This document shows, piece by piece, positions 18,465 through 26,840 of a stretch of DNA of 64,000 bases. The DNA is from Aalborgiella sp963841045 (lineage in GTDB: Bacteria; Pseudomonadota; Gammaproteobacteria; Burkholderiales; Burkholderiaceae_C). Positions within the stretch are counted from its first letter, which is position 1; each line of letters opens with the position of its first letter. Below the pieces are notes generated by a model. It was not told the origin of the DNA and did not search any database. It was given only the letters and a program-made list of their open reading frames with translations. The translations under genes and the position numbers were made by a program. The DNA lies in contig CAWJBD010000007.1 in NCBI GenBank assembly GCA_963841045.1, forward strand, positions 215,494 to 279,493, written 5' to 3'.

Positions 18465-19160
18465 ATGACCAACATTCAGCGAAATATCGATGCGGTTTTG
18501 CAACGCATTGCTAAGGCGTGTAACAAAGCCCAGCGCAACCCGCAAGAAGTGACCTTGCTGGCGGTGACCAAAACAGTTTCGCCCGAGTTGATCAAAATCG
18601 CCGTCGCAGCAGGGCAGCGGAATTTTGGCGAAAACTATGTCAGCGAGGGAGTTGAAAAAATCGCACAATTGCAGCCTGAAACGAAAGCGTTCGGGCTGGT
18701 TTGGCATTGCATTGGACCCGTGCAAAGCAACAAGACGCGTTTGGTCGCCGAGCATTTTGATTGGGTGCACAGCATTGACAGGCTCAAAATTGCACAGCGT
18801 TTGAATGACCAGCGACCGATTCATGCAAAACCTTTGCAAGTGTGCATTCAAGTGAACATTGATGGTGGAGCGAACAAATCTGGTGTGGAGCCGTCTGAAG
18901 TGCTGACGCTGGCACAAGAGATTCAAAAATTGCCGCATCTGCAACTGCGTGGCATCATGATCATTCCAGAGCCTACTACTGATTTGATAGCAGCTGAGGC
19001 AATCAATACGAGGGCTAGAGACATATTTTGTTCTTTAAATGAGCAAGGATACAAGCTCGATACCTTGTCCATGGGCATGAGCGCCGATTTAGAGCCCGCC
19101 ATTGCCGCAGGCAGTACCATGGTGCGCGTGGGCACAGCTATTTTTGGCGCACGAGCTTAG
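18465..19160 (+). CDS. yggS: pyridoxal-phosphate homeostasis protein (YggS/PLPBP)
   Basis: A 231-residue single-domain alanine-racemase-fold protein. K36 in LLAVTKTVSPELI is the PLP lysine; NFGENYVSEGVEK, WHCIGPVQSNKTR and TLSMGMSADLEPAI are family signatures. It binds PLP and influences B6 and amino-acid balance without known catalysis. Residues LIAAEAINTRARD are encoded by sequence matching the palindromic element (18983-19030), replacing a helix segment without an obvious length change. Confidence 0.93.
   Translation: MTNIQRNIDAVLQRIAKACNKAQRNPQEVTLLAVTKTVSPELIKIAVAAGQRNFGENYVSEGVEKIAQLQPETKAFGLVWHCIGPVQSNKTRLVAEHFDWVHSIDRLKIAQRLNDQRPIHAKPLQVCIQVNIDGGANKSGVEPSEVLTLAQEIQKLPHLQLRGIMIIPEPTTDLIAAEAINTRARDIFCSLNEQGYKLDTLSMGMSADLEPAIAAGSTMVRVGTAIFGARA
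18983..19030 (-). repeat. palindromic element copy inside yggS
   Basis: ATAGCAGCTGAGGCAATCAATACG followed by GGCTAGAG matches the reverse-orientation core of the intergenic copies (AGGCAATCAATACG and GGCTAGAGG) with few differences. It is open in the yggS frame and encodes IAAEAINTRAR. Confidence 0.65.
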
Positions 19161-19174
19161 CGTTTATAAAGCGC

Positions 19175-20047
19175 TTACTTTTTATTCTGCTCCATTTGTT
19201 TGCTCATTGCTTCCATTTGCTTGGCCATGGCTTCCATGTTTTTCATGTCAATTTTGACTTCACCTTTGGGTGTTTGAATCGTCATCGTAGCTGAGTCGGT
19301 GGGTGTGCCTGGTGCGGCAGGCGTTGTGGTGATGACAGCATTGCCAGCAGGTGTTGTGATGGTCGCTTGACCGGGAGTGCCACTAGCGTCTGCGTTTTTG
19401 TTGATTCTGATTTCACCCATGGGGGTTGTGATCGTTGCATCACCGCCGCGCATACCTGCGCCACCCATCATGCTGCCCATAGATGGCGTAAAAGCGCGGC
19501 TGACCATGCTTAAGATCACACCGCCAATGATGCTGGCGATGATGAGCACCACCATATAGGGAATGGTTTTTTCTTTCGGGTTTTTCATCAACACTGGCAA
19601 GCCCAAGTACATCACGTACAAGGAATACAAAGCCACCAGCAAGCCAACAAATGAAAGCGCTGGCAACACGTTGAAGACGCCAGCCAACATCATCGGCGTG
19701 CCACCAAAGACGGCGAGTTTCAAACCCTGTTCCAAGTTGCTTTGTCCGCCAAAAGTAGGTGCCAGTGCGCTGGCCAACCAACCAAAAACGAAGGTCATGA
19801 CCAGCGACAAGATGTAGGTCGTCACCATCATGCCCAGGCCACTGGCAAAGGGCATTTTGAAGTTGAAACCAAAGCCACCCACGCCGATCATCGTCATGCC
19901 GATGAATCCGGCGACAGCAGGTATGGCTGCCAATATCAGCATATAAGGGACAAAAAGCGATTGCGCATCGTGCTTTTCGGCATCAATCACAGGCCAGGTT
20001 GTTGCAGGACTCAGGCTGATGGCTTTGGCGCGTTCGACGAGGTTCAT
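19175..20047 (-). CDS. Yip1-family multispanning membrane protein
   Basis: About 290 residues. The N-terminal motif MNLVERAKAISLSPATTWPV with a TWPVID core and five or so hydrophobic segments (for example MLILAAIPAVAGFIGMTMIG) is typical of bacterial Yip1-domain proteins. After about residue 195 comes a soluble tail with repeated ITTPxGE/ITTPAGN phrases and a Met/Gln/Lys-rich C-terminus (KQMEAMSKQMEQNKK) likely to be helical. The ATG at 20047 has an AGGAG ribosome site; the frame is open to 20092. Function is unknown. Confidence 0.82.
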   Translation of the reverse strand: MNLVERAKAISLSPATTWPVIDAEKHDAQSLFVPYMLILAAIPAVAGFIGMTMIGVGGFGFNFKMPFASGLGMMVTTYILSLVMTFVFGWLASALAPTFGGQSNLEQGLKLAVFGGTPMMLAGVFNVLPALSFVGLLVALYSLYVMYLGLPVLMKNPKEKTIPYMVVLIIASIIGGVILSMVSRAFTPSMGSMMGGAGMRGGDATITTPMGEIRINKNADASGTPGQATITTPAGNAVITTTPAAPGTPTDSATMTIQTPKGEVKIDMKNMEAMAKQMEAMSKQMEQNKK

Positions 20048-20210
20048 CTGGAACTCCTTTAGGGGTTTAATTTTGCTGTTCAATAAGCTCACGAATGTTC
20101 AAAATTATTATAGGACGCTAGCAGGTAAGACACAAGCAAGATGATGGGCAAAAGGTTGGGCATGAACTGGCAGACCCAATACAGTGCGTGATAGCGCTTA
20201 TGATTGCAGC

Positions 20211-21167
20211 ATGTTCAGTTATCGCCACGCCTTTCACGCCGGCAACCATGCGGATGTGCTCAAACACGCCACATTGATTGCTATTCTTCAGCATATGCTT
20301 GAAAAAGACGCCGCTTTGATGGTGGTGGACACCCATGCTGGTGCTGGTTTGTACCGCTTGGATGGTGACTATGCGCAAACCAGCGGAGAGTCTGTCGATG
20401 GCATTAAAAAACTGCTGGCTGCAAAAAACACCAAGCCAAAACAAGCTGCCAGTTCGTCTGCAGCAAGCAAAAACAAAACAACAGCAGGGGTTCACGGCAT
20501 TGAGTTGGCGCCATTGTTGCAAAACTATGTATCGCTGGTAGCTGAATACAACAAAACCGACAGCAGCCGTATTTACCCCGGCTCGCCCTTCATCATGGCG
20601 CATTTGTTGCGCGATCATGACAAGCTGAAATTGTTTGAACTGCACCCCACCGATGCCAAAACATTGGCTGACAACATTGCACAGCTCAACGCAGGGCGCA
20701 AAATTGCGGTGCACGCGCAAGACGGATTTGAAAACGTCAAAAAGTTTTTGCCGCCACCCTCACGTCGCGCCTTGGTGTTTTGCGACCCCAGCTACGAGAT
20801 GAAAGACGACTATGCGCGTGTGCTCGCGATGGTGACCGATTGTCTAACCCGCTTTGCAACAGGCACTTTTGCAGTGTGGTACCCCATCATTCCACGCCCT
20901 GAGGCGCATGACTTACCAAAACGATTGAAAACTTTGGCAACCAAAGCAGGTAAAAGCTGGTTGCATGCCACGCTCACCGTCAAATCCAGCAAATTAACCA
21001 CCGACAATGAAGGCGAAACGGTGAGGCCTGGCCTGCCCGCCAGCGGCATGTTCATCATCAACCCACCCTTCACCCTCAAACCTGCCTTGGCAGTGGCCTT
21101 GCCTCAGCTTGTGACCCATTTGGGGCAAGACAAAAACGCGGCGTTTACTTTGGATTCAGGTGGGTAA
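20211..21167 (+). CDS. rlmJ: 23S rRNA (adenine2030-N6)-methyltransferase
   Basis: A 318-residue RlmJ. The start MFSYRHAFHAGNHADVLKH is the strongly conserved family N-terminus, so the ATG at 20211 is chosen over 20184. VVDTHAGAGLYRL is the SAM motif, FCDPSYE the catalytic (D/N)PPY-like loop, and TFAVWYPI follows. An Ala/Ser/Lys-rich stretch near residues 75-95 (KQAASSSAASKNKTTAG) is an extra low-complexity loop. Confidence 0.92.
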   Translation: MFSYRHAFHAGNHADVLKHATLIAILQHMLEKDAALMVVDTHAGAGLYRLDGDYAQTSGESVDGIKKLLAAKNTKPKQAASSSAASKNKTTAGVHGIELAPLLQNYVSLVAEYNKTDSSRIYPGSPFIMAHLLRDHDKLKLFELHPTDAKTLADNIAQLNAGRKIAVHAQDGFENVKKFLPPPSRRALVFCDPSYEMKDDYARVLAMVTDCLTRFATGTFAVWYPIIPRPEAHDLPKRLKTLATKAGKSWLHATLTVKSSKLTTDNEGETVRPGLPASGMFIINPPFTLKPALAVALPQLVTHLGQDKNAAFTLDSGG

Positions 21168-21181
21168 ATCTAAACTCGCAA

Positions 21182-22858
21182 TTAACTTTTCAAAAACAAT
21201 TTGTACACTGGGTTGTTGGTTTCTTCCACATACGGGTAACCCAATGTTTTTAAGAAGGTGGTGAAGGCTTTGTCGTCCTTCGCTGGCACTTGCAAGCCCA
21301 CCAAAATACGGCCGTAGTCGGCACCTTGGTTGCGGTAGTGGAACAGGCTGATGTTCCAACCGGGCCGCATGGCGGATAAAAATTTCATCAGCGCACCTGG
21401 GCGCTCTGGGAATTCAAAGCGCAACAAACGTTCATCTTTGGCCAGCTGCGAATGCCCACCCACCATGTGGCGAATGTGGTCACGCGCTAAATCGTCGTGC
21501 GTTAAATCGACGGCTTTGAAACCTTGCTTGGTCAGTGTTTTGGCAATGTTGACGCTTTCACCTTTGGCGGTGGTGGTCAAGCCCACAAACACATGGGCTT
21601 GTGCTTCGTCACTGATGCGGTAGGTGAATTCGGTGATATTGCGTTGTGTTGGCGCAGCTTGAGTGCTTTTTTGGCCTCTAGCCGGCGTATTGATTGCCTG
21701 AGTTGCTATTATATTCATAGCATTGCCGCTGGCTGTTGGTAGCAAGCCGCCCGCTGGCAGACTGCCAAGCAAGGTGCAGAATCGCTTGAAGCTGCCGCGC
21801 TCTTCAGGGATGGTGACAGCAAACAAAGCTTCGCGCTCTTCACCCACTTCAGCGCGTTCTGCCACAAAGCGCAAGCGGTCAAAATTCATGTTCGCGCCGC
21901 ACAAAATGGCTGCAAAGGTTTTGCCTTTGCATTTGTGTTTGGCCACGTATTGTTTGATGGCTGCAACGGCCAATGCACCCGCTGGTTCAACAATGCTGCG
22001 CGTGTCGGTAAACACATCTTTGATGGCTGCGCATACGGCATCGGTATCCACTTCAATGTAGCTGTCTACCAAGCCCGAATTGGCGACTCGAAATGTCTCC
22101 GCGCCCACCAATTTGACGGCGGTACCGTCAGAGAATAAACCAACATCGGGCAACGTCACACGCTTGTTGGCTTTGACAGATTGGATCATGGCGTTGGAGT
22201 CGTTCATCTGCACGCCAATGACTTTGATTTTCGGATTCACCGCCTTGATGTAGTTCGCAACGCCAGAGATCAAACCACCGCCGCCTATGGCCACAAACAC
22301 CGCATCGAGTTTGCCCAAATTCAACAAGGCTGTCGAATATTGCTTCAAAATCTCCATCGCCACAGTGCCTTGCCCAGCAATCACATCAACATCGTCGAAG
22401 GGGTGTACAAAAGTCAAACCATGTTTTTTTTCCAAAGCCAGCGCGTGGGTATAAGCATCTGAATAACTCTCACCAAACAGCACGACTTCAACATGTTTGC
22501 CGCCAAAGCCTTTGACCGCATCTACCTTGACTGCTGGGGTGGTCACAGGCATCACAATCACGGCACGAATGCCGAGTTTTGCCGCGGATAAAGCTACACC
22601 CTGTGCGTGGTTGCCAGCAGAGGCGCAAATCACGCCTTTTTTGCGCTGTGCTGCGCTCAAATGCGCAATTTTGTTGTACGCACCACGCAGTTTAAAGCTG
22701 TGCACTTCTTGGTTGTCTTCGCGCTTGAACAACACGGTATTGCCCAAGCGTTCGCTCAAGTTTTTAGCGTGTTGCAAGGGGGAAACAATGGCCACGTCAT
22801 AGACGCGTGCGTTGTCGGTTTTTTGTTGGTAATCTTGTGGTGACAGGTGTTTGCTCAT
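21182..22858 (-). CDS. ilvA: threonine ammonia-lyase, biosynthetic (threonine dehydratase)
   Basis: About 558 residues, the long biosynthetic form. It deaminates threonine to 2-oxobutanoate, the first step to isoleucine. The PLP lysine lies in EVHSFKLRGAYNKI, the Gly-rich PLP loop in AIGGGGLISGVANYI. Two ACT-like regulatory domains occupy the C-terminus from about residue 330 (FAVTIPEERGSFKRFC and LLRFEFPERPGALMKFL). Within the first ACT region a linker NIIATQAINTPARGQKST is encoded by a palindromic element. ATG 22858 (MSKHLSPQDY) is preferred to 22879. Confidence 0.94.
   Translation of the reverse strand: MSKHLSPQDYQQKTDNARVYDVAIVSPLQHAKNLSERLGNTVLFKREDNQEVHSFKLRGAYNKIAHLSAAQRKKGVICASAGNHAQGVALSAAKLGIRAVIVMPVTTPAVKVDAVKGFGGKHVEVVLFGESYSDAYTHALALEKKHGLTFVHPFDDVDVIAGQGTVAMEILKQYSTALLNLGKLDAVFVAIGGGGLISGVANYIKAVNPKIKVIGVQMNDSNAMIQSVKANKRVTLPDVGLFSDGTAVKLVGAETFRVANSGLVDSYIEVDTDAVCAAIKDVFTDTRSIVEPAGALAVAAIKQYVAKHKCKGKTFAAILCGANMNFDRLRFVAERAEVGEEREALFAVTIPEERGSFKRFCTLLGSLPAGGLLPTASGNAMNIIATQAINTPARGQKSTQAAPTQRNITEFTYRISDEAQAHVFVGLTTTAKGESVNIAKTLTKQGFKAVDLTHDDLARDHIRHMVGGHSQLAKDERLLRFEFPERPGALMKFLSAMRPGWNISLFHYRNQGADYGRILVGLQVPAKDDKAFTTFLKTLGYPYVEETNNPVYKLFLKS
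21665..21723 (+). repeat. palindromic element copy inside ilvA
   Basis: A nearly perfect copy: GGCCTCTAGCCGGCGTATTG continuing ATTGCC, then TTGCTAT and ATAGCA arms. The ilvA frame reads it on the other strand as MNIIATQAINTPARGQK, an in-frame insertion between conserved parts of the regulatory domain. Confidence 0.85.
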
Positions 22859-22899
22859 ACCCCCAATGATAAACGCCAAGATAATCGCATCTCAAAGGC

Positions 22900-22970
22900 A
22901 AAAAAAAGCCCCAAACCGTAAGGTAGTGGGGCTTAAATCCATCTTTTCAGAGGATGGAGGAGACAATCGG
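22900..22970. other. structured intergenic element (two hairpins) in the ilvA-osmC gap
   Basis: The 313-bp gap between the divergent ilvA and OsmC genes holds GCCCCA(22908)...TGGGGC(22932) with an inner CC-GTAA-GG tetraloop hairpin. A second stem follows, TCCATC/GATGGA (22938-22958), then GGAGGAGACAA with no start codon after it. Read on the minus strand, the first hairpin is followed by a run of T, so it could be an attenuator-like terminator 45-50 nt before ilvA. On the plus strand it could be a small RNA or a remnant leader. Nothing else is evident up to 23171. Confidence 0.45.
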
Positions 22971-23171
22971 TACTTGGCAATTAAAATAAACTGCGAAGCA
23001 TGGGAATGAGTATATATAAATATTGCTGCAATGCACCAAAAATATTAGAGTAAACCCTCGAATAAAGTTTCACATCGCGGCATTTTGCACATTTATGCGA
23101 AATTTGCAGTTGTAAACCAGCACATCGGTGGTTAAATCATGGCTTAAGTAATTTAAGAGGGAGAAATAAGT

Positions 23172-23624
23172 ATGCAATGCACAGTCACCTGGACAGGAAA
23201 TGCCGGTACCAAGTCGCACATGGGCTTTGTTGCAGAAACAGGCAGTGGGCATCTGGTTGCAATGGATGGCGCGCCTGATGCGGCAAAACCCGAAAATGGC
23301 GGACAAAACTTAGCAGCTCGTCCTATGGAGCTGTTGTTGGCGGGCTTAGGTGGTTGCTCATCTTACGATGTGGTTTTGATTTTGAAGCGCGGACGGCATG
23401 CTGTGCAGGCCTGTTCGGTCGCCATAGAAGCTGAGCGCGCTGACACGGATCCCAAAGTGTTTACCAAAATCAATATGCACTTCACTGTCAAAGGCAAAAA
23501 CATTCCCAAAGAAGCCATAGAGCGCGCCATCGCCATGAGCCATGACAAATACTGCTCTGCCAGCATCATGCTGGGCAAAACAGCTGAAATCAGCACCAGT
23601 TTTGAAGCGCTTGATATGGGTTAA
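23172..23624 (+). CDS. OsmC/Ohr-family protein
   Basis: A 150-residue OsmC-fold protein. C62 in LLAGLGGCSSYDVV and C128 in SHDKYCSASIML are the two redox cysteines expected of thiol peroxidases of this family. It belongs to the YhfA-like branch more than to Ohr, judged from QNLAARPMELLLAGLGGCS. A role in peroxide or reactive-species defence is likely but not shown. RBS GAGGGAGAAA precedes the ATG. Confidence 0.88.
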   Translation: MQCTVTWTGNAGTKSHMGFVAETGSGHLVAMDGAPDAAKPENGGQNLAARPMELLLAGLGGCSSYDVVLILKRGRHAVQACSVAIEAERADTDPKVFTKINMHFTVKGKNIPKEAIERAIAMSHDKYCSASIMLGKTAEISTSFEALDMG

Positions 23625-23731
23625 ATAGCCTCATAAATGGCGTGTATGTTGCAATGCGACAACAAAACAACAGATTTACACTCTTTTTTGCCCTGTTTTA
23701 TTGCAAAACCAGTCAAGCAATGGTGCAATAG

Positions 23732-23763
23732 ACCCAACTACCCGAAAGGGGGTTAGCTTGGGT
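23732..23763 (+). promoter_or_regulatory. stem-loop in the porin 5' leader
   Basis: ACCCAA pairs with TTGGGT at the ends; inside, CTA-CCC-GAAA-GGG-(GGT)-TAG closes a GNRA tetraloop with a 3-nt bulge. It ends about 77 nt before the porin ATG. Porin mRNAs are often controlled post-transcriptionally, so this may protect or regulate the message. Function is inferred. Confidence 0.45.
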
Positions 23764-23840
23764 AACAAATACGATGGCTAAAGTTAAATTTAATCACCGT
23801 ATTTGCTAGGCACAATTTATTAACCTTAAGGAAATTTGAA

Positions 23841-24806
23841 ATGAAAAAATCCCTACTCGCTCTCGCAGTGTTGGCCGCTTCTGGCGCAGCATTCGCACAA
23901 TCTTCTGTAACTTTGTACGGCGTTGCTGACTTGGGTATCTCCAAAGCAAACAACGGTGGTAAAGTTCAAATGACAGGCAATGGCTTTGCAAACAACGGTA
24001 ACAGCCGTTTCGGTTTGCGCGGTGTTGAAGACCTCGGCGGCGGTTTGAATGCGTTTTTTAACGTAGAAGCTGGCGTGAATGCTGAAAACGGCAACACAGA
24101 TATCGCAGCTACAACAGTTAAACTCGCTACTGGCGAAACAGTTGTGACTGGCGCTTCTGCAACTACATTCCAACGTGCTGCTTATGCTGGCTTGCGCGGT
24201 GGTTTTGGTGAAATTCGTTTGGGTCGTGGCTTGACATTGGGCTGGGCTGCTATGGCAAACTACGAATTGACTGGTACAGCTAACTATAGCGCTCCTGCCA
24301 ATGCATTTGGTTTCACTGGTGGCACACGTCAAAACAGCGAAATCCGTTACACATCACCTAAATTCGGTGGTGCATCAGTTGGTTTGGGCTATGTTTTGGC
24401 TGCCGATACTGCTAACAACAAAGCTAAGCTTGACTTAGCTGCTATGTACAATGCTGGTCCAGTTGCTGCAAGCGTTGCTTACAGCAAAGCTTCTGGCGGC
24501 GAGCGTAGCTACATGCTTGGCGGTTCATACAACCTCGGTGTTGCAAAAATCGCTGCTGGTTACTATGACCCAGCTGGTGCAGCAAAAGGCTTCAGCGTTG
24601 GTGCTGGTGCTAACTTTGGCGCAGCTAGCGTAGTTCTCGACGTAGTTCGTCGTACTGACACTAAGAAAACTGGTTTCTTGGTTGAAGGCAAATACAATTT
24701 GTCTAAGCGTACCAACGTTTATGCAACTTACTCTGCAAAAATTGCTGACATGAACACAACCGCTAACACTAACGTGTTCGGTTTGGGCTTGCGTCACAAC
24801 TTCTAA
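23841..24806 (+). CDS. general porin (Gram-negative trimeric, Porin_4 type)
   Basis: A 321-residue outer-membrane beta-barrel. The signal peptide MKKSLLALAVLAASGAAFA is cleaved before QSSVTLYGVADLG, the first strand typical of Burkholderiales porins. The eyelet-loop region GGFGEIRLGRGLTLG and the terminal strand ending NVFGLGLRHNF, with final Phe, support assembly by Bam. Codon use is that of a highly expressed gene. RBS TTAAGGAAA; a strong terminator follows. Confidence 0.94.
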   Translation: MKKSLLALAVLAASGAAFAQSSVTLYGVADLGISKANNGGKVQMTGNGFANNGNSRFGLRGVEDLGGGLNAFFNVEAGVNAENGNTDIAATTVKLATGETVVTGASATTFQRAAYAGLRGGFGEIRLGRGLTLGWAAMANYELTGTANYSAPANAFGFTGGTRQNSEIRYTSPKFGGASVGLGYVLAADTANNKAKLDLAAMYNAGPVAASVAYSKASGGERSYMLGGSYNLGVAKIAAGYYDPAGAAKGFSVGAGANFGAASVVLDVVRRTDTKKTGFLVEGKYNLSKRTNVYATYSAKIADMNTTANTNVFGLGLRHNF

Positions 24807-24843
24807 TATATTGCTGACGTAAGTCAGTTTATATAAAAGAACT

Positions 24844-24877
24844 AAAAGCCGCTTGGGGCAACCCAAGCGGCTTTTTT
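24844..24877 (+). terminator. rho-independent terminator of the porin gene
   Basis: AAAGCCGCTTGGG, loop GCAA, CCCAAGCGGCTTT, followed by further T. A 13-bp stem with a U-tract 38 nt after the porin stop. Confidence 0.93.
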
Positions 24878-24925
24878 CTTGTCTAAAATGCCAAATCTGT
24901 ATTCTTTATTTTGTTGAAATTGAAA

Positions 24926-25723
24926 ATGATTAGTCTTGCTGTACGTCTTTTAAAGCGTTTATTTTTACTAAGTTTTCCTTTGGTACTATTTCAAGCATGT
25001 ACATCTGCACCCAAATCTTCAACCGATGAAGCAACTAATGCAGAATCGCCAAGTGACGCATCTGCCACAGTCGTATGGCATGCACCAGAATCTTGGCGTC
25101 AAAACGGCGTGCTTGCCAAAAGCCAGTGGCAGCACTTCACTTTTCCAGGTAAAAAAATCACCAGCTATCGTATTACGCAAAATGAAGGCCGTGATGCGGT
25201 ATTGGCTAGTTCACAAAGCTCAGCAAGTGTGTTGCGTACGGATGTGCATTTACCTGCAGACAGTATTTACAAAATAAAATTTTCATGGAAGGTGCCCAAA
25301 CATTTGACCGATGCCGATATCACCATGCCAGAACTCGACGATTCACCAGTGCGGGTATTCCTAACGTTTGAAGGAGATCGGAGTCAATTCTCGGCCAAAA
25401 ATGCTTTGGTATCAGAAATGGCAAATTTGTTGCTGGGAGAGCCGCTGCCATATGCAACCTTGGTCTATTTATGGAGCAAGAAGCAAACTCTAGAAAGTGT
25501 TATTCTGGGTAAACGCACAGACCGAGTACGTAATATCGTGGTTGAAACTGGCAGTGCAAACTTGAACAAATGGATGGACTACGAAAGGGATATCCGTGCG
25601 GATTTTGAAAAAGCCTTTGGTGAAAAACCGGGCAAACTGTTGCGCATAGCTTTGATGACAGACAGTGACAATACCAAATCTCAAACCATTGCGTGGTATG
25701 GGGCGCCCAGTTTTGTGAAGTAA
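24926..25723 (+). CDS. DUF3047 lipoprotein
   Basis: About 265 residues. The leader MISLAVRLLKRLFLLSFPLV ends in LFQAC (Cys25), a lipobox. The body has DUF3047 features: WQHFTFPGKKITSYRI, IYKIKFSWKVPK, SPVRVFLTFEGDRSQFS and YLWSKKQ with a C-terminal DTKSQTIAWYG-like end (DNTKSQTIAWYG). Function is unknown. The track-like extension to TTG 24911 adds five residues; ATG 24926 is preferred. The next 136 bp to the transporter hold nothing recognisable. Confidence 0.8.
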   Translation: MISLAVRLLKRLFLLSFPLVLFQACTSAPKSSTDEATNAESPSDASATVVWHAPESWRQNGVLAKSQWQHFTFPGKKITSYRITQNEGRDAVLASSQSSASVLRTDVHLPADSIYKIKFSWKVPKHLTDADITMPELDDSPVRVFLTFEGDRSQFSAKNALVSEMANLLLGEPLPYATLVYLWSKKQTLESVILGKRTDRVRNIVVETGSANLNKWMDYERDIRADFEKAFGEKPGKLLRIALMTDSDNTKSQTIAWYGAPSFVK

Positions 25724-25859
25724 TTAATAGAGATTAGTCGGTTCGATGGCAAAACACGATACGGTTGACATGAGGGAAAGCACCTAACTGGATCAGTGGC
25801 GAACTGTGGCATAGTTGTTGCTGCCTAAATCTGCAACCATCGGCATTTCTTTATCAAAC

Positions 25860-26840
25860 ATGTTCGCTTTTATCATTCGCCGACTCTTTCAATCATTGAT
25901 CGTGATGGTGTCGGTGGGGTTCATATCGTTCATGCTGTTTCAGTATGTGGGCGACCCTGTGCACTCCATGCTCGGTGTTGAAGCATTGCCGGAGCAAATT
26001 GCGCAACTGCGTGCCGATTTGCGTTTGGATAAACCCTTTGTGGTGCAGTATTGGCATTTTCTGGGCAACGCTGTTCAAGGCGATTTTGGCATCAGTTTGC
26101 GGCAAGGGGCGAAAGTGTCTCGACTCATTGGTGAGCGTTTTCCGGCAACGATAGAGTTATCGATGGCAGCCGCGGTGTTGGCCTTGATTGTGGGTGTGCC
26201 TATGGGTGTTTATGCAGCGTTGCGACGTGGCACCTTTGCCACCCAATCCATGATGACTTTGTCGCTTTTGGGCGTATCGTTGCCTACCTTTTTGATTGGC
26301 ATTTTGCTTATCTTGGTTTTTTCGGTGTGGCTGGGTTGGCTGCCCAGTTTTGGGCGAGGTGAAACGGTACAAATTGGTTGGTGGAGCACAGGCTTTTTAA
26401 CGTGGGATGGCTTGAAGCATTTGATCTTGCCAGCAATCACACTCACCATCTTCCAATTGACACTCATCATGCGTTTGGTGCGCTCTGAGATGTTGGAAGT
26501 GCTACGCACCGACTATATCAAGTTCGCCCGCGCCAGAGGGTTGTCTAACAGTGCCATTCATTTTGGACATGCACTCAAAAATACCTTGGTCCCTGTGATG
26601 ACAATCACAGGCTTGCAACTGGGTGCATTGATAGCCTTTGCCATCATCACTGAATCCGTATTCCAATGGCCAGGCATGGGTTTGTTATTTATACAAGCTG
26701 TCACATTTGCAGATATCCCTGTTATGGCCGCCTATTTGTGTCTAACTGCGCTGATATTTGTGGTGATCAATTTGGCGGTTGATTTGCTTTATTTTGTAGT
26801 CGATCCACGTTTGAGTTTCAGCAATGGAAGTGGTCATTGA
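25860..26840 (+). CDS. dppB: dipeptide/oligopeptide-type ABC transporter permease (DppB)
   Basis: About 326 residues with six hydrophobic segments. The N-terminus MFAFIIRRLFQSLIVMVSVG is the usual DppB/OppB start, and the EAA loop reads DYIKFARARGLSNSAIHFGHALKN. ITESVFQWPGMGLLF is a further family motif. ATG 25860 is preferred over an upstream frame opening at 25815. It overlaps the amidohydrolase start as TGATG. First gene of a six-gene peptide-uptake operon. Confidence 0.92.
   Translation: MFAFIIRRLFQSLIVMVSVGFISFMLFQYVGDPVHSMLGVEALPEQIAQLRADLRLDKPFVVQYWHFLGNAVQGDFGISLRQGAKVSRLIGERFPATIELSMAAAVLALIVGVPMGVYAALRRGTFATQSMMTLSLLGVSLPTFLIGILLILVFSVWLGWLPSFGRGETVQIGWWSTGFLTWDGLKHLILPAITLTIFQLTLIMRLVRSEMLEVLRTDYIKFARARGLSNSAIHFGHALKNTLVPVMTITGLQLGALIAFAIITESVFQWPGMGLLFIQAVTFADIPVMAAYLCLTALIFVVINLAVDLLYFVVDPRLSFSNGSGH

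Noticed and set aside
22951..22990. Eleven-codon ORF (MEETIGTWQLK) as an ilvA leader peptide
   Set aside because: It runs on the strand opposite to ilvA and has only one Thr and one Ile, so attenuation by it is not supported.
25724..25859. Possible tRNA suggested by GGTTCGATGGC
   Set aside because: No acceptor, D or anticodon stems could be formed around it.
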